A stretch of DNA of 22,542 nt. It comes from JACQCF01 sp043742785. GTDB lineage: Bacteria > Omnitrophota > Gorgyraeia > Zapsychrales > Fredricksoniimonadaceae. Positions 22,291 through 22,542 of this stretch are shown piece by piece. The notes under the pieces were generated by a model. It saw only the letters and a program-made list of their open reading frames with translations, had not been told where the DNA came from and searched no databases. The position numbers and the translations under genes are program-made. Location: NCBI GenBank assembly GCA_043742785.1, contig JAYTXU010000079.1, positions 1 to 22,542 of the forward strand. The letters run 5' to 3'. Position 1 is the stretch's first letter, and each line of letters begins with the position of its first letter.

Positions 22291-22542
22291 AGCATAAAAT
22301 AGAAGCAGCATGAGCTACGTTGAGCGACATACGTTCCGCCTTCATAGGAATCATGACTTCCTGATCTAATTTTTTTCGAATAATATCCCTAACACCTTTT
22401 TCTTCAGAACCTAAAACCAATCCCACAGGATATTGAATGGTAACATCTAAAATTGATTTTGCATTTTCAACCGCTGTACCTATCATCCAGAAACCTAACT
22501 TCTTTGCTTTCTCAATAGCATTAGCTAAATTAGATACGCGAG
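22262..22542 (-). CDS. rlmB: TrmH/RlmB-type 23S rRNA 2'-O-methyltransferase, C-terminal part, cut by window edge
   Basis: I extended this frame to the right window edge; 93 codons are visible and the N-terminal part lies outside. The start beyond the edge is not visible, and an internal ATG at 22486 is not the true start. Visible motifs: NLANAIEKAKKLGFWMIGT, the RlmB-type lead-in; GLVLGSEEKGV, SpoU motif 2; and IPMKAERMSLNVAHAASI, motif 3 in the form used by RlmB (S-LNV). RlmB methylates the ribose of G2251 in 23S rRNA. The gene name is given by motif resemblance and cannot be confirmed without the N-terminal RNA-binding domain. Its stop overlaps the start of the HD gene. Confidence 0.9.
   Translation of the reverse strand, partial: RVSNLANAIEKAKKLGFWMIGTAVENAKSILDVTIQYPVGLVLGSEEKGVRDIIRKKLDQEVMIPMKAERMSLNVAHAASILCYEIIRQNKR

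Overview
The window is an AT-rich, very gene-dense bacterial chromosome segment. I place 28 protein genes on it, 27 of them on the minus strand. There are no rRNA or tRNA genes, no CRISPR array, no transposase and no gene-free stretch above 300 bases. Lipoprotein signals, a SurA/PpiD-type periplasmic chaperone and an M48 lipoprotein protease point to a diderm (Gram-negative) cell. The mix of a TMTC-like membrane/TPR protein, a tiny COX24/bS22-like basic protein and many weakly Shine-Dalgarno-dependent genes suggests a PVC-superphylum lineage, possibly Candidatus Omnitrophota. That placement is inference from gene content, not a phylogeny.

Layout, left to right. (1) 1-2645: the start of ispE (cut by the window edge), a secreted TPR protein, a 26-residue ribosomal-type protein and long-form hisG. 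(2) 2635-5606: an RsmI-like methyltransferase and a PPP-family phosphatase on the minus strand, divergent from the only plus-strand gene, a membrane-anchored SurA/PpiD-like chaperone. Between them lies a compact symmetric promoter pair that shares one -35 box. (3) 5618-6423: a TlpA-like thioredoxin overlapping cutA. (4) 6437-6510: a 74-bp element made of two diverged hairpin-forming inverted repeats. (5) 6515-16989: a tightly packed run of housekeeping and accessory genes (pgeF, rmuC, a small lipoprotein, an ABC-F ATPase, an RluB-type pseudouridine synthase, a TrmH-type methyltransferase, a GH5 glycosidase, an alpha/beta hydrolase, a receiver-only response regulator, dCMP deaminase, an aminotransferase and a membrane-anchored coiled-coil protein). 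(6) 17037-22542: a TMTC-like GT-C/TPR membrane protein, an Hpt protein, a soluble PAS hybrid histidine kinase, a three-helix membrane protein, an M48 lipoprotein protease, an HD-family hydrolase and the 3' end of an rlmB-like gene. Most of these genes are joined by 4-bp or longer overlaps.

How they may work together. The phosphorelay parts (hybrid kinase, Hpt, separate receiver protein) sit within about 6.4 kb on one strand, and the kinase is translationally coupled to a small membrane protein and an envelope protease. This makes an envelope-linked signalling module the most interesting functional hypothesis. The most interesting DNA-level features are the shared -35 divergent promoter at 4041-4091, two apparently leaderless genes (the phosphatase and hisG), the tiny basic protein at 1627-1707, and the 74-bp inverted-repeat element.
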